Below are positions 27,532-36,087 of a DNA stretch of 64,000 bases, one piece after another. Position 1 is the stretch's first letter. Every line of letters begins with the position of its first letter. Under the pieces are notes generated by a model, which saw only the letters and a list, made by a program, of their open reading frames with translations, had not been told where the DNA came from and made no database searches. The translations under genes and the position numbers were made by a program. This stretch comes from Flagellimonas allohymeniacidonis (GTDB lineage: Bacteria; Bacteroidota; Bacteroidia; Flavobacteriales; Flavobacteriaceae), in the NCBI RefSeq assembly GCF_004296335.1, contig NZ_SGIU01000002.1, forward strand, positions 1,616,429 through 1,680,428, written 5' to 3'.

Positions 27532-29640
27532 TTAAAATTGAATATTAAGTCGAGTAAAGAATTGTATTCCTGGATTCACAAGCACTTCGTTGTCTTGGGC
27601 GGCCAAGGGGTTGCTACCTCTAAAATCTAAAAGGTTGTTCGCGCCCACTCGAAGTTGATAGTGCTTTAAAAAGGTCTTGCCAAAGGAAAGGTTGACCAAA
27701 GCAAAGCCATCTACGAAAGAATTGTCGAATTCGTCCAACAAATCGTTTCCATTGCGATCGGTTAATCCAAATCTGCTGCGATAGACCACCCGAAGATTCG
27801 CGTTGGCATCCCATTTGGGCACCTCATAAAATGCTTTGAAGTTCCAGGTATGCCTTGAACGGTTTTCCAGTCCGAAGTAATCGTCTTCGGAAAGCCGAAT
27901 AGTTTCCAAAGTTTCTGGGTCGCGGGCAAAAACACTTCCATTGGCCACAGCTTCCTCTTTGGCTTTGTCGAAAGCATAGAGCAATTGATATCCTGCAGAA
28001 AGATTCAAGTTTTCGAATAGCCTGTATTGTAGGTCAAGTTCCACCCCTTGCGTATAGACCTCCTCCCGATTGATGTATCCAAAAACGTTTTGTCCGTTGG
28101 TCTTGGAAGCCAAGATTCTAACATCGATTAGATTTTGAAAATCGTTTCTAAAAAAGTTAAGGTCGGCCTTGAGCTTTCCTTTTTTGTAACCTACACCCAA
28201 GTTGTATCCCACCGAACTTTCTGCATCGAGACGTTCACCTAAATCTGCTGGGTCGACGGCCAGGTTGGCAATTTGGTCGCTTTCTTGTAGCCTTTGAATA
28301 CCTGATGCTTCCACTTCCTTGCCAAAAACAGAGTAGCCCCCGCCAGCTGCATTGGTAAAATCCAAGTACAATTGACGAAAATCCGGTGCCTTAAAACCAC
28401 TCCCAATGGAACCCTTCAAAGCCCAATTTGCATTAAAATCATAGCGGTAGGAGAGTTTAGGGCTTAGCTGTGAGTTGTATTCGCTATGGTCGTCAAAACG
28501 GGCGCCAACGATCACGTTTAATCTTTCCAGAGGTTTAAAATCGTACTGCACGAACGCATATTGGGAGTCAAAAGTGACCTGTTCTGCAAAAAGGGAGCGA
28601 TTTAAAGTTTCAAAATTATAACCACCTCCCAGCGTCAAAACGTTGTGGTGACTGAAAGAATGATGGAATCGGATTTCGGGCCGAAATAATTTTTGATCAA
28701 AATTATTGTCCAATAAAATTTCATCGTTGATAGGATCAATGGCCTGTTCATTGGTAACGTAATTGGTATAATAAAACTCGTATTCGAACTGTGACTTCTT
28801 TGATACTTTATGGTCAATGCGAAGATGGGCATTACCATCGCGCTCTTCACTGGTACCCGAGGGAACATCAAAATTTTGAAGAAAATAACGCCCCGAGGCA
28901 AAAAAGCGCAGTTTATCTGAAGCATCAAAAAATACACGTCCATTTAGGGTGTAGTTATAAAAGGGATTTATAGTTTGTCCTTCGTCTCCCAATGCAAGGT
29001 CATAGCCATCGGTGCTCAATCGGTCCACAAAAAGGGAATACCCTAACGTATTCTTACGTTGGCTAAGACTTACTGTGGTGTTCTGATTGTTGAATGTAGC
29101 CGAACGGTGCGATACCTGTCCACTTATTTTTTCTGATTTGGGCTTTTCGGTAATGATATTGATGACCCCGCCCAGAGCTTCTGAGCCAAATAGGCTTGAA
29201 GACGGACCCTTGACCACTTCTATTTGTTTGATATTGCCGATGGCGAATCGGCTGAGGTCTAAATTTCCGGAACTACGGCCTACAACGGGAACCCCATCAA
29301 TTAAAACCAGCACATAGTCCGAAGCAATACCCTGAATCTGTACGCCTTCACCACCGCCTACGGTTGCATCAGGTGTCATAACGATGCCTGTTTGCTCATT
29401 CAAAATCTCGCTGAGCCGGGTTACTCCGGTACGCTCTAATTGCCTTTGGGGAATAAGGGTCACTGGAAGGGGCAAAGAAGACAATTGTCTAACAGTTCTT
29501 GTGGCGGTAACCACTACTTCATCAAGGTTTTCGGTAAGAATGGAATCCGTTGGTACTTCTTGACTTTTTCTCTGGGCATGTAGCAATAGGGTTGGGAAGA
29601 AGAAAAAATAAATGACAATATTATTTTTATTTAGACTCAT
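27532..29640 (-). CDS. TonB-dependent outer membrane receptor (HmuR-like)
   Basis: 702 residues: signal peptide ending LLLHAQ, a TonB box-like DEVVVTATR at about 41-49, a plug domain (LSEILNEQTGIVM, YVLVLIDGVPVVGR, IEVVKGPSSSLFGSEALGGVINIIT) and a 22-strand barrel ending in the aromatic C-terminus FTRLNIQF. Presence of HmuY and DUF6607 beside it suggests heme or other iron-complex uptake, powered by TonB. The gene is first in a leftward operon with HmuY and DoxX. Inverted Fur-like half-sites and a TAnnTTTG box lie directly before its ATG, so iron control is likely. Confidence 0.95.
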   Translation of the reverse strand: MSLNKNNIVIYFFFFPTLLLHAQRKSQEVPTDSILTENLDEVVVTATRTVRQLSSLPLPVTLIPQRQLERTGVTRLSEILNEQTGIVMTPDATVGGGEGVQIQGIASDYVLVLIDGVPVVGRSSGNLDLSRFAIGNIKQIEVVKGPSSSLFGSEALGGVINIITEKPKSEKISGQVSHRSATFNNQNTTVSLSQRKNTLGYSLFVDRLSTDGYDLALGDEGQTINPFYNYTLNGRVFFDASDKLRFFASGRYFLQNFDVPSGTSEERDGNAHLRIDHKVSKKSQFEYEFYYTNYVTNEQAIDPINDEILLDNNFDQKLFRPEIRFHHSFSHHNVLTLGGGYNFETLNRSLFAEQVTFDSQYAFVQYDFKPLERLNVIVGARFDDHSEYNSQLSPKLSYRYDFNANWALKGSIGSGFKAPDFRQLYLDFTNAAGGGYSVFGKEVEASGIQRLQESDQIANLAVDPADLGERLDAESSVGYNLGVGYKKGKLKADLNFFRNDFQNLIDVRILASKTNGQNVFGYINREEVYTQGVELDLQYRLFENLNLSAGYQLLYAFDKAKEEAVANGSVFARDPETLETIRLSEDDYFGLENRSRHTWNFKAFYEVPKWDANANLRVVYRSRFGLTDRNGNDLLDEFDNSFVDGFALVNLSFGKTFLKHYQLRVGANNLLDFRGSNPLAAQDNEVLVNPGIQFFTRLNIQF

Positions 29641-29697
29641 TCTTATTTAGATTTGCGGACAAATATATATTTATTTTAAATCAATCTAAATAAGAAT
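29639..29697. promoter_or_regulatory. Inverted 15-base half-sites at the receptor promoter (Fur-like)
   Basis: ATTCTTATTTAGATT (29639-29653) and its exact reverse complement AATCTAAATAAGAAT (29683-29697) flank a minus-strand -7 box TATATTTG (29667-29660). The half-site TTATTTAGATT resembles iron-box sequences of Bacteroidota; the right copy is itself half of an imperfect palindrome starting near 29671. Probable operator for the receptor operon, possibly also for the divergent DUF6607 gene. Confidence 0.7.
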
Positions 29698-29732
29698 AGT
29701 AAATTTTTTAATCCAGAAAACTAAACAGAAAC

Positions 29733-30641
29733 ATGAAACGAAATCTTCTTTTTACCGCCCTAAGTTTTGCACTGGCCTTTTCCGTTAATGCCCAAAGCAA
29801 AAAAGAACAAGATGAAAAGACCATTAAAAAAATGTGTGGTTGCTATGAGGTCAGCTTTGATTTCACAGAAACTTTCGAATATTCCGACAGTCCTGACTAT
29901 GTACCTTCCAAGGTAAAGCATGATAAGGGACTGGAATGGGTGCAATTGGTAGAGGACACCAATGACAAAATTGTGCTGCAACATTTATTGATTGTGGGAC
30001 GACCCGATGCTCCCAAGGTAATCAAACACTGGAGACAGGATTGGTTGTTTGAGAATACCGATTTGTACACCTATCAGTGGGATAATACATGGAAATATGT
30101 TTCTCTTTCAAAAGATAAAGTTAGAGGCCAATGGACCCAAAAGGTCTTTCAGGTCGATGACAGCCCGCGTTACGAAGGTACCGCCACGTGGGTGCATGTT
30201 GATGGGCAAAGTTCATGGGAAAATGCAGCGGATGCTCCGCTACCGAGAAGAGAATACACGAAGCGAAGTGACTATAACGTAACCTTAAGAAATAACAGGC
30301 ATGCCATTATCGAAGAGGGCTGGATTCATGATCAAGACAACAAGAAGATTATCCGAAAAAAGGGAGAAGAAGATGTGGTATTAGCAGAAGAAAAAGGATT
30401 AAATACATATAAAAGGGTTGATGATACCCAATGTGCAGCCGCTCAAAGCTGGTGGAAAGAAAACAAAGAAGATTGGGCTTTGGTACGTGCCAAATGGGAT
30501 GAAGTTTTTTCGAGAAGGCAAGATTTAAGGCTTAATGCCAAAGTGGACGATAAGCCATTGTATGCTCATTTGTTTGCAGACGATTTTGAAAGAAGCGCGT
30601 CAAATATCGAAGGAATTATTGAAACATTTATCGCAAAGTAA
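29733..30641 (+). CDS. DUF6607 secreted protein
   Basis: 302 residues with a signal peptide (MKRNLLFTALSFALAFSVNAQ). The body has GCYEVSFDFTETF, a KVIKHWRQDWLFENTDLYTY block, and a Trp-rich middle (WTQKVFQVDDSPRYEG), matching what I recall of DUF6607 proteins found beside TonB receptors and HmuY in Flavobacteriia. It has beta-rich lipocalin-like strands and a pair of Cys near 34-36. It is divergent from the receptor gene and shares the 92-base regulatory gap with it, which argues for a role in the same uptake system. A hairpin terminator follows. Confidence 0.8.
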   Translation: MKRNLLFTALSFALAFSVNAQSKKEQDEKTIKKMCGCYEVSFDFTETFEYSDSPDYVPSKVKHDKGLEWVQLVEDTNDKIVLQHLLIVGRPDAPKVIKHWRQDWLFENTDLYTYQWDNTWKYVSLSKDKVRGQWTQKVFQVDDSPRYEGTATWVHVDGQSSWENAADAPLPRREYTKRSDYNVTLRNNRHAIIEEGWIHDQDNKKIIRKKGEEDVVLAEEKGLNTYKRVDDTQCAAAQSWWKENKEDWALVRAKWDEVFSRRQDLRLNAKVDDKPLYAHLFADDFERSASNIEGIIETFIAK

Positions 30642-30662
30642 TTCCAGATTTGCGATTTTGAT

Positions 30663-30687
30663 AAAACCACCTATAAGGTGGTTTTTT
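30663..30687 (+). terminator. Terminator after DUF6607
   Basis: AAAACCACC-TATAA-GGTGGTTTTTT: 9-bp stem, short loop and a T tract, 22 bases past the DUF6607 stop. Confidence 0.9.
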
Positions 30688-30728
30688 GTTGCCCCTTTTT
30701 GCCCAATTTTGGTTATTTTGAGGAGGAA

Positions 30729-31586
30729 ATGACCCGTGATATCATCAACATCAACGATTTCATCATTTTGGTGGAAGAAGCCAACTCGGATAAGGTCATC
30801 ACCGATTCATGTTGGTTTGACGAACCCGTTATTGCCGTAGCCTTTTATGGTTCGGGAAATGTGGAGTTGGCCATGAAATATGATGGAAAACAAAAAGACT
30901 ACCTTCATACCAAGGGCTTGGCACTTTCGTTTTTTGCAGATGAAACAGTAGAAGCTGCCCATACGGTCTCTCCCGATAAGCCTTTAGAATGCATTGTAAT
31001 TGCAACTTCACCGCGAAACCTTGAAAAATTGCCGAATGCCGAGGGGGAACTTTTCTCTGAACTATTGGAGCAACTGGTGAATCCTTCCGACCATTATGTT
31101 GAGGGGCCACGATTTTTCATGACGCCTGAAATGCAATCCATTGTTGACCAAATCTTTCACAATCAATATCAGGGGAAGACAAAAATGATGTTTTTCCGTA
31201 GTCAGATAACAGCCTTGCTCTCCCACTTTTTTGGTCAGTTGGCCATGATGCAGACGGATACGATGAAGACCTCCGAACGGGAGAAACTAGAGGCCGCTAA
31301 GGAAATTTTATCCAACAATCTAGATAATCCGCCGTCTTTATCCGAGCTTTCGCTTCAAATCGGGCTCAATAGTTTTAAGTTGAAAAAGAACTTTAAACAA
31401 GCGTTTGGAGTCCCGGTCTTTAAATATTTGCAGAACGAACGCCTTAAAAAAGCGCACGAGCTTCTACGAAGACAAGAGGCCACGGTACAAGAGGCGGCTT
31501 GGCATGTGGGTTATGATAGCTTGAGCTCTTTCTCGAATGCCTTTTCCAAGAAATTTGGCTTTCGTCCCAGTGAAATTAGGCAGTAG
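30729..31586 (+). CDS. AraC family transcriptional regulator
   Basis: 285 residues from the ATG at 30729, which has an unusually good Shine-Dalgarno (GAGGAGGAA) for this phylum; the frame opens further upstream at 30678. The N-terminal sensor half is divergent, like PchR/YbtA-type iron regulators. The C-terminal double helix-turn-helix lies at about 185-285 (PSLSELSLQIGLNSFKLKKNFKQAFG, then AAWHVGYDSLSSFSNAFSKKFGFRPSEIR). It lies just after the heme-type locus, and could control that, or the DUF5367 operon whose promoter has a 21-bp-period direct repeat. Its stop overlaps the convergent cyclase gene end by 11 bases. Confidence 0.93.
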   Translation: MTRDIININDFIILVEEANSDKVITDSCWFDEPVIAVAFYGSGNVELAMKYDGKQKDYLHTKGLALSFFADETVEAAHTVSPDKPLECIVIATSPRNLEKLPNAEGELFSELLEQLVNPSDHYVEGPRFFMTPEMQSIVDQIFHNQYQGKTKMMFFRSQITALLSHFFGQLAMMQTDTMKTSEREKLEAAKEILSNNLDNPPSLSELSLQIGLNSFKLKKNFKQAFGVPVFKYLQNERLKKAHELLRRQEATVQEAAWHVGYDSLSSFSNAFSKKFGFRPSEIRQ

Positions 31587-32649
31587 CTTTTTGAATCTCC
31601 AGCTCCAAAACGGAGTGCACCGTAACCTTGCCTTTTTTCCCTTTGAGGGCGACCGCACCCATTTCGGTAAAACCGTAGTTGTTGGACTGTAACTGATTTT
31701 TTAGGGATTCTGAAAGTAGAAGTTCGCTACCTAGGTCATTGCATTTTCCCTGTATTCGTGCTGCAGTATTTATAGTATCTCCGTGATAGGCAATTTCTTT
31801 CTTATACTTTCCCACTTCGGTAACGGTTACAATTCCACTATGTACACCTGCTTTAAAAAAAGGAACGCACCCGTAATTTGTAATGTAGAATTTTTCTTTT
31901 TCAGAAAGCAATTGTTTGAAACTAAAAAATGCTTTCAAACACTCCTGGTTTTTTATTCCTTCATTGAATTTCCAGGTAATTACAGCCTCATCGCCAACAT
32001 ATTGATAAATTTCAGCATTATCGGGAATAGCCACTCCCAAATCATTGAAACAATCTTGTACCAACATACTGTACTTTACATGGCCCAATCTTTCGGCCAA
32101 CTCAGTGGAGGACTGTAAATCCAGAAACATGAAAATGCGTTTTTCTTCATTCGGGGTATAGAATTCCCCTCGAATTAATTTGTACAAGTTGCCTTCACCA
32201 AGCATAAGATTCACCTGCCTCAACACAGCCAGCATTAAATCCACAGAAACCACATAAAAATAAATAGCTCCACTTCCACGATCTACAGCAAACGAATAAA
32301 TACTAAGGTAGGTGCCAAAGAAAAATTGATAAATGTTGTAGGCAAATACAATCAAAATCAACGTAAATAGTATGGTGAACAAGAAACGGACAAAAAGGAG
32401 TTTTCGAATAGAAATTCGCTTATAGATGCGTTCCTCTACCAAGATTTGGGCAAAACCTGAAACTAGTCCCATCAAAGGACCCAAAGTTATCGCAATGATC
32501 AGCCCTTTTTCAAAATCGAATTGTAGACTTCCCAATTCCTTTGTGCCGATACCTCTTACTATGTTTAAAAAGATAAAGGCTAAGGTCCATCCGATGCAGT
32601 AGAACCGAACTATACGCCACCTTCTCTTGTTGATAATGGAAATTCTCAT
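31576..32649 (-). CDS. Membrane class III adenylate/guanylate cyclase
   Basis: 357 residues: about 5-6 membrane spans in the first 160 residues, then a class III cyclase domain at about 180-350. Metal-binding aspartates are in MFLDLQSST and YVGDEAVITW; HGDTINTAARIQ carries the transition-state Asn and Arg. All key residues appear present, so it should make a cyclic nucleotide. The substrate-selecting residues cannot be settled by eye. The gene is divergent from the DUF5367 operon, with a 21-bp-period direct repeat between, and overlaps the AraC gene end by 11 bases. Confidence 0.9.
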   Translation of the reverse strand: MRISIINKRRWRIVRFYCIGWTLAFIFLNIVRGIGTKELGSLQFDFEKGLIIAITLGPLMGLVSGFAQILVEERIYKRISIRKLLFVRFLFTILFTLILIVFAYNIYQFFFGTYLSIYSFAVDRGSGAIYFYVVSVDLMLAVLRQVNLMLGEGNLYKLIRGEFYTPNEEKRIFMFLDLQSSTELAERLGHVKYSMLVQDCFNDLGVAIPDNAEIYQYVGDEAVITWKFNEGIKNQECLKAFFSFKQLLSEKEKFYITNYGCVPFFKAGVHSGIVTVTEVGKYKKEIAYHGDTINTAARIQGKCNDLGSELLLSESLKNQLQSNNYGFTEMGAVALKGKKGKVTVHSVLELEIQKATA

Positions 32650-32662
32650 AGCTTAAAGTTAT

Positions 32663-32703
32663 CCTTTTCGAACAAATCTTCCTCCTTTTTGAACAAATCT
32701 TCC
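32663..32703. promoter_or_regulatory. Two direct repeats at 21-bp period (AraC-type operator)
   Basis: CCTTTTCGAACAAATCTTCC (32663-32682) and CCTTTTTGAACAAATCTTCC (32684-32703) differ at one base. The 21-bp period puts both on the same helix face, as for AraC or LytTR dimers. They end 14 bases before the TAGTTTTG -7 box, at the -35 position of the rightward operon. Confidence 0.85.
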
Positions 32704-32717
32704 CCATGTAGTGCGTC

Positions 32718-32725
32718 TAGTTTTG
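32718..32725 (+). promoter_or_regulatory. -7 box of the DUF5367-DUF1772-NmrA operon
   Basis: TAGTTTTG fits TAnnTTTG, 37 bases before the ATG at 32763. The activator-like direct repeat replaces a clear -33 element. Confidence 0.6.
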
Positions 32726-32762
32726 TCCTGTAATTATTGAACAATCAAAAAAATCTAAAACA

Positions 32763-33161
32763 ATGAAAAGAGCAAGAGTGATTTTAATCGGAGCAGTTAT
32801 TTGGATACTCGGAGTAAGCTTTTACTCGCTGTCCTTTTTTGTCAACATTATGGAAGATGCACAGCAACAGGCCAACCTGGTATTGTTCGTCACAGTGATG
32901 CCACTAGTGTGGTTGGGGTCGAAATTATACTATAAAAAAGACCACAGCACCCATGGGTATAGGATCGGGCAGACTTTCTTCTTGGTTGCCGCAGCATTGG
33001 ACGCTTTAATCACAGTACCCTTTATGATCATACCCAATGGGGGGAGTTATTACGAATTCTTTACAGATATCGGTTTTTGGATCATTGGGTTAGAGTTCAT
33101 TACGACAGCCACACTGTATTGGTATGCTAGAGTTTATACAAGAACACAAAAAATTAGTTAA
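32763..33161 (+). CDS. DUF5367-type four-span membrane protein
   Basis: 132 residues, mostly four membrane spans, starting MKRARVILIGAVIWILGVSFYSLSFF. It has an inner loop YYKKDHSTHGYRIGQTFF and a late NGGSYYEFFTDIGFWIIGLEF segment. I recall this pattern as DUF5367; function unknown. It is the first gene of a rightward three-gene unit: DUF1772 starts 20 bases later and NmrA follows. The direct-repeat operator and -7 box lie just before it, so the unit is probably switched on by the AraC protein encoded 1.2 kb away. Confidence 0.7.
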   Translation: MKRARVILIGAVIWILGVSFYSLSFFVNIMEDAQQQANLVLFVTVMPLVWLGSKLYYKKDHSTHGYRIGQTFFLVAAALDALITVPFMIIPNGGSYYEFFTDIGFWIIGLEFITTATLYWYARVYTRTQKIS

Positions 33162-33180
33162 TCAAACAAAATCACGAACT

Positions 33181-33672
33181 ATGGAAATTTCAACAAGCAA
33201 CATCACACTTTTTGCAGCCATACTTCTAATTGGTCTTGTGGCAGGACTATGTTTCACTTGGGGAAACGCTGTAACCCCTGGGGTTGGACAATTGGAAGAC
33301 ATGGGTTATCTACAGTCATTTCAAAAAATGAACCGTAGCATAGAAAACCCTCTATTCTTTGCGGTTTTCTTCGGTTCCTTCTTAGTGGGAATAGTGACCG
33401 TAATTACTAATAGGGCAATTTCACCCACACATTTTTGGCTGGTATTGGCAGCAATGGCCATCTACTTTTTCGGAGTTGTGTTGGTAACTATTATGGGCAA
33501 CGTTCCCCTAAACCAAATATTGGACAAAACCGATTTGGTGAATAGTACCTCGGAACAATTGCGCACACTTCGAGAGACTTTTGAAAGACCATGGAATCAG
33601 TTCCATTCGATTCGGATGGTAGCGGCTACCATCTCATTTGCAATGTTGGTCATTGCAGCAATAGGAAAATAA
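33181..33672 (+). CDS. DUF1772 (anthrone oxygenase-like) membrane protein
   Basis: 163 residues from the ATG at 33181, with four membrane spans and the DUF1772 pattern LVAGLCFTWGNAVTPGVGQL, FQKMNRSIENPLFF, NVPLNQIL and ERPWNQFHSIRMVAAT. Relatives include fungal anthrone oxygenases and many bacterial proteins of unknown function. The frame opens earlier at 33124, inside the previous gene, but MEISTSNITLF is the natural start, after CACGAACT. It is flanked closely by DUF5367 and NmrA genes, and a set of this kind with AraC or NmrA partners is common in Bacteroidota. Confidence 0.88.
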   Translation: MEISTSNITLFAAILLIGLVAGLCFTWGNAVTPGVGQLEDMGYLQSFQKMNRSIENPLFFAVFFGSFLVGIVTVITNRAISPTHFWLVLAAMAIYFFGVVLVTIMGNVPLNQILDKTDLVNSTSEQLRTLRETFERPWNQFHSIRMVAATISFAMLVIAAIGK

Positions 33673-33708
33673 AAATCTAAAAATCAGAAACATTAAAAAT
33701 TAAGTATC

Positions 33709-34545
33709 ATGAAAAACAACATTTTAGTATTGGGAGGAAAAGGAAAAACAGGCCGAAGAGTGGTCAGAATCTTAAAAGAAAAAGGACACAACGTACGGGT
33801 AGGTTCCCGAAGTGAAAACCCGGCTTTCGACTGGGAGAAACCAGAAACCTGGGGCCCAGCGCTTGAAGGAATGGATGGTGTATATATCACCTTTCAACCC
33901 GACCTTGCCGTACCGGGAGCCTTAGAAGCAATCGAAGCACTTGCCAAGGAGGCGGGCCGACAAGGGGTTAAAAAATTGGTTTTGCTTTCTGGGAAAGGGG
34001 AGCGCGAGGCAGAACTCTGTGAACAAGCGGTCATGAATTCTGGATTGGACTACACCATTGTTCGAGCCAGCTGGTTCAGCCAGAACTATAGCGAAAGCTT
34101 CTTTTTGGAACCCATTCAACATGGTTTTGTTGCTCTACCCATGGCAGATACCAAGGTACCTTACGTAGACGCCGAGGATATTGCTGCTGTGGCGGTTGAG
34201 GCCCTGTTGGACGCAAAACACAATGGAGAAATCTATGAGTTAACAGGTTCAAGATTCCTAACATTTAGGGAAGTGATTGCTGAAATATCCAAAACGGTCG
34301 AACGGAATATCGTTTTTACCCCCGTTTCTTTACCGGCTTATACCAAAATGCTACGGGAATATGGACTTGATGATGACTACGTATGGCTAATCAACTACTT
34401 GTTTTCTGAAGTTCTCGATAACCCTGACAATCAGGTAATCACTAAGGATGTTGAAAAGGTATTGGGCAGAAAACCAAAAGATTTCTCAGAATTTGTTAAG
34501 GAAACCGCAGCTACGGGTATTTGGAGCCAAACAGTGGCTTCTTAG
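33709..34545 (+). CDS. NmrA-like NAD(P)-binding protein
   Basis: 278 residues of an atypical short-chain dehydrogenase fold. The dinucleotide-binding loop is ILVLGGKGKTGRRVVRIL and an NmrA/YtfG pattern follows (VRVGSRSENPAFDWEKPETW, VYITFQPDLAVPGALEAIEALA, LVLLSGKGEREAE). The active-site Tyr of classic SDRs is not evident, so it may be a redox sensor or a quinone/NAD(P)H enzyme. It is the last gene of the DUF5367-DUF1772 unit, 36 bases after DUF1772, and ends at a hairpin. Confidence 0.9.
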   Translation: MKNNILVLGGKGKTGRRVVRILKEKGHNVRVGSRSENPAFDWEKPETWGPALEGMDGVYITFQPDLAVPGALEAIEALAKEAGRQGVKKLVLLSGKGEREAELCEQAVMNSGLDYTIVRASWFSQNYSESFFLEPIQHGFVALPMADTKVPYVDAEDIAAVAVEALLDAKHNGEIYELTGSRFLTFREVIAEISKTVERNIVFTPVSLPAYTKMLREYGLDDDYVWLINYLFSEVLDNPDNQVITKDVEKVLGRKPKDFSEFVKETAATGIWSQTVAS

Positions 34546-34572
34546 AGTTTGCTATCAATCAATGAACAACAA

Positions 34573-34600
34573 AACGGACCCAATTTGGATCCGTTTTTTT
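34573..34600. terminator. Bidirectional terminator between NmrA and haloperoxidase genes
   Basis: AACGGACCCAATTTGGATCCGTT with T run behind it forms an imperfect hairpin (one C-A mismatch) between two convergent genes, touching the stop of the haloperoxidase gene. Confidence 0.8.
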
Positions 34601-35924
34601 ATGGAATTGCTAAAGCTTGCAGGTAATTTTCCGCGGCATATTGCCCAATTTGTGTGCCAAGACGTTTTCCTTCTTCGGAATCATATCGAAAATGAATGCC
34701 TAAATACACACGGGAGAGCGAAGCTTCCCATCCCGCATCGGAGAAACTAGTAAAAGAACGTGTTGGAGGGTCCATTTTTAGTTTTTCTGAAAAAGGTCCT
34801 GCGCTATCGACTTCCTCGGTAGTCATTACAAAAAGGTAATCATCGCCCTTGCCCAAAGTGTGGGCCAAAGCGGTCATGGCTGCAGCACTTGCTGTTCCAT
34901 GTGCGGAAGGATAAGAGGGAAATGCATAGGTGTGTTGGTGTAAGTTGTTCCATTCTACATCTGCCGCAGTATCTGGATTTTCATCATGTTCCGCCCAACG
35001 GATCGCGGTATAGGGGCGCCAATGATTGTAATGAAATTTATTATCGAACACATTAATGTAAGCATCGTAAACGGTCATATTCAAAAGTGCGAATAAACGG
35101 GAAGCCTCCCAGAGGTTCAATGCCTCTTTGGTCACTAACTCACGTGCCAAGCGGTTATGCGAATTTTCAACGAAATCTTTCCACCATAGGGCGAAATGCG
35201 TTTGGTCTGCAGTGCGGGTTTCGCTTTGCGTTTGGCCTACCTCCTTTACCTCGTTAAAGGCTATGGTATAGGCATCGCTCTTTATATCTGGAGGGGGAGG
35301 GGACCTAAAGAAATCTTGTCTTGGAAGCATAAAAGGTTGTGCTTTGGCCCAACCGGCACCAAAAATAAAACCTTCTGGAGTTCCGCTATGTTCATTGAAT
35401 TCTGCATATACCCCTGGTGCCATGGGATGCCAAGTGTATTCTGCCTCACCATTCCAGGCGTCTCGGGTTCGTTTTTGCAGTATTGAGGTGGCCGAGGCTC
35501 TCCCTAGCTTCTTTACAACCGTGCTGTTTTGGGTTTCGTTTGTTAACCACTTGTCCAATTCCTGTTTTAGCTCCGATTGTTTATCTGGGTACTGATCCAC
35601 TGTGACCAAATATGCTGTATAGGCCGCTGTGGCGATAGGGTCTGCCATGGTTGGCTCGGATTGATAGGCATAAGAAGTGTAGAGCGGAACGATGGTATTT
35701 AAGGCATCGTGTATGGCCACATGGACCATGGAAGCAGTTCGCAAACCCTTCAAAGTAAGCAATCCATCTTCTTCAATGGCAATTTCAAATATCTTTTGAT
35801 TCCAAGAATTGATTACTTCTGGAGAATATTCTTCTACTTTGATTTCTTTGGTGGTACAACTTTGAACAGTAAGTAGGATGATAGGAAGGAAATAATTGGA
35901 TAAAAATTGACGAATTGTTTTCAT
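34599..35924 (-). CDS. Vanadium-dependent haloperoxidase / PAP2-type lipoprotein
   Basis: 441 residues with a lipoprotein signal (IILLTVQSC, Cys23). The C-terminal half carries the vanadate/phosphate-binding motifs of the haloperoxidase and acid phosphatase superfamily: KFHYNHWRPYTAIR, YPSAHGTASAAAM and SLSRVYLGIHFRYDSEEG. The catalytic His would be that in GIHFRYD. Such proteins in marine Bacteroidota are annotated as vanadium-dependent haloperoxidases, but phosphatase activity is equally possible from sequence. It is anchored outside the membrane, monocistronic, and convergent with the NmrA gene. Confidence 0.9.
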   Translation of the reverse strand: MKTIRQFLSNYFLPIILLTVQSCTTKEIKVEEYSPEVINSWNQKIFEIAIEEDGLLTLKGLRTASMVHVAIHDALNTIVPLYTSYAYQSEPTMADPIATAAYTAYLVTVDQYPDKQSELKQELDKWLTNETQNSTVVKKLGRASATSILQKRTRDAWNGEAEYTWHPMAPGVYAEFNEHSGTPEGFIFGAGWAKAQPFMLPRQDFFRSPPPPDIKSDAYTIAFNEVKEVGQTQSETRTADQTHFALWWKDFVENSHNRLARELVTKEALNLWEASRLFALLNMTVYDAYINVFDNKFHYNHWRPYTAIRWAEHDENPDTAADVEWNNLHQHTYAFPSYPSAHGTASAAAMTALAHTLGKGDDYLFVMTTEEVDSAGPFSEKLKMDPPTRSFTSFSDAGWEASLSRVYLGIHFRYDSEEGKRLGTQIGQYAAENYLQALAIP

Positions 35925-36087
35925 GTCTTCTTGAATTTTAGTACAAAACAGATACGTTCAAAACTTCTACATCCTTAAAGGATATTGACTGGAAAAAAGT
36001 TTGCACTGTGATTATAAACTAGGGGGAAGACTTATGGTAACCAAATTAAGTTAAATAATTAAAAATCAAGAAGCTAGAAAGGGTGTT

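Noticed and set aside
26840..27535. 231-residue frame on the plus strand over the HmuY gene
   Set aside because: It is the antisense shadow of a clear lipoprotein gene; composition is Ser/Thr/Val/Pro-rich from reverse reading and it has no recognisable domain.
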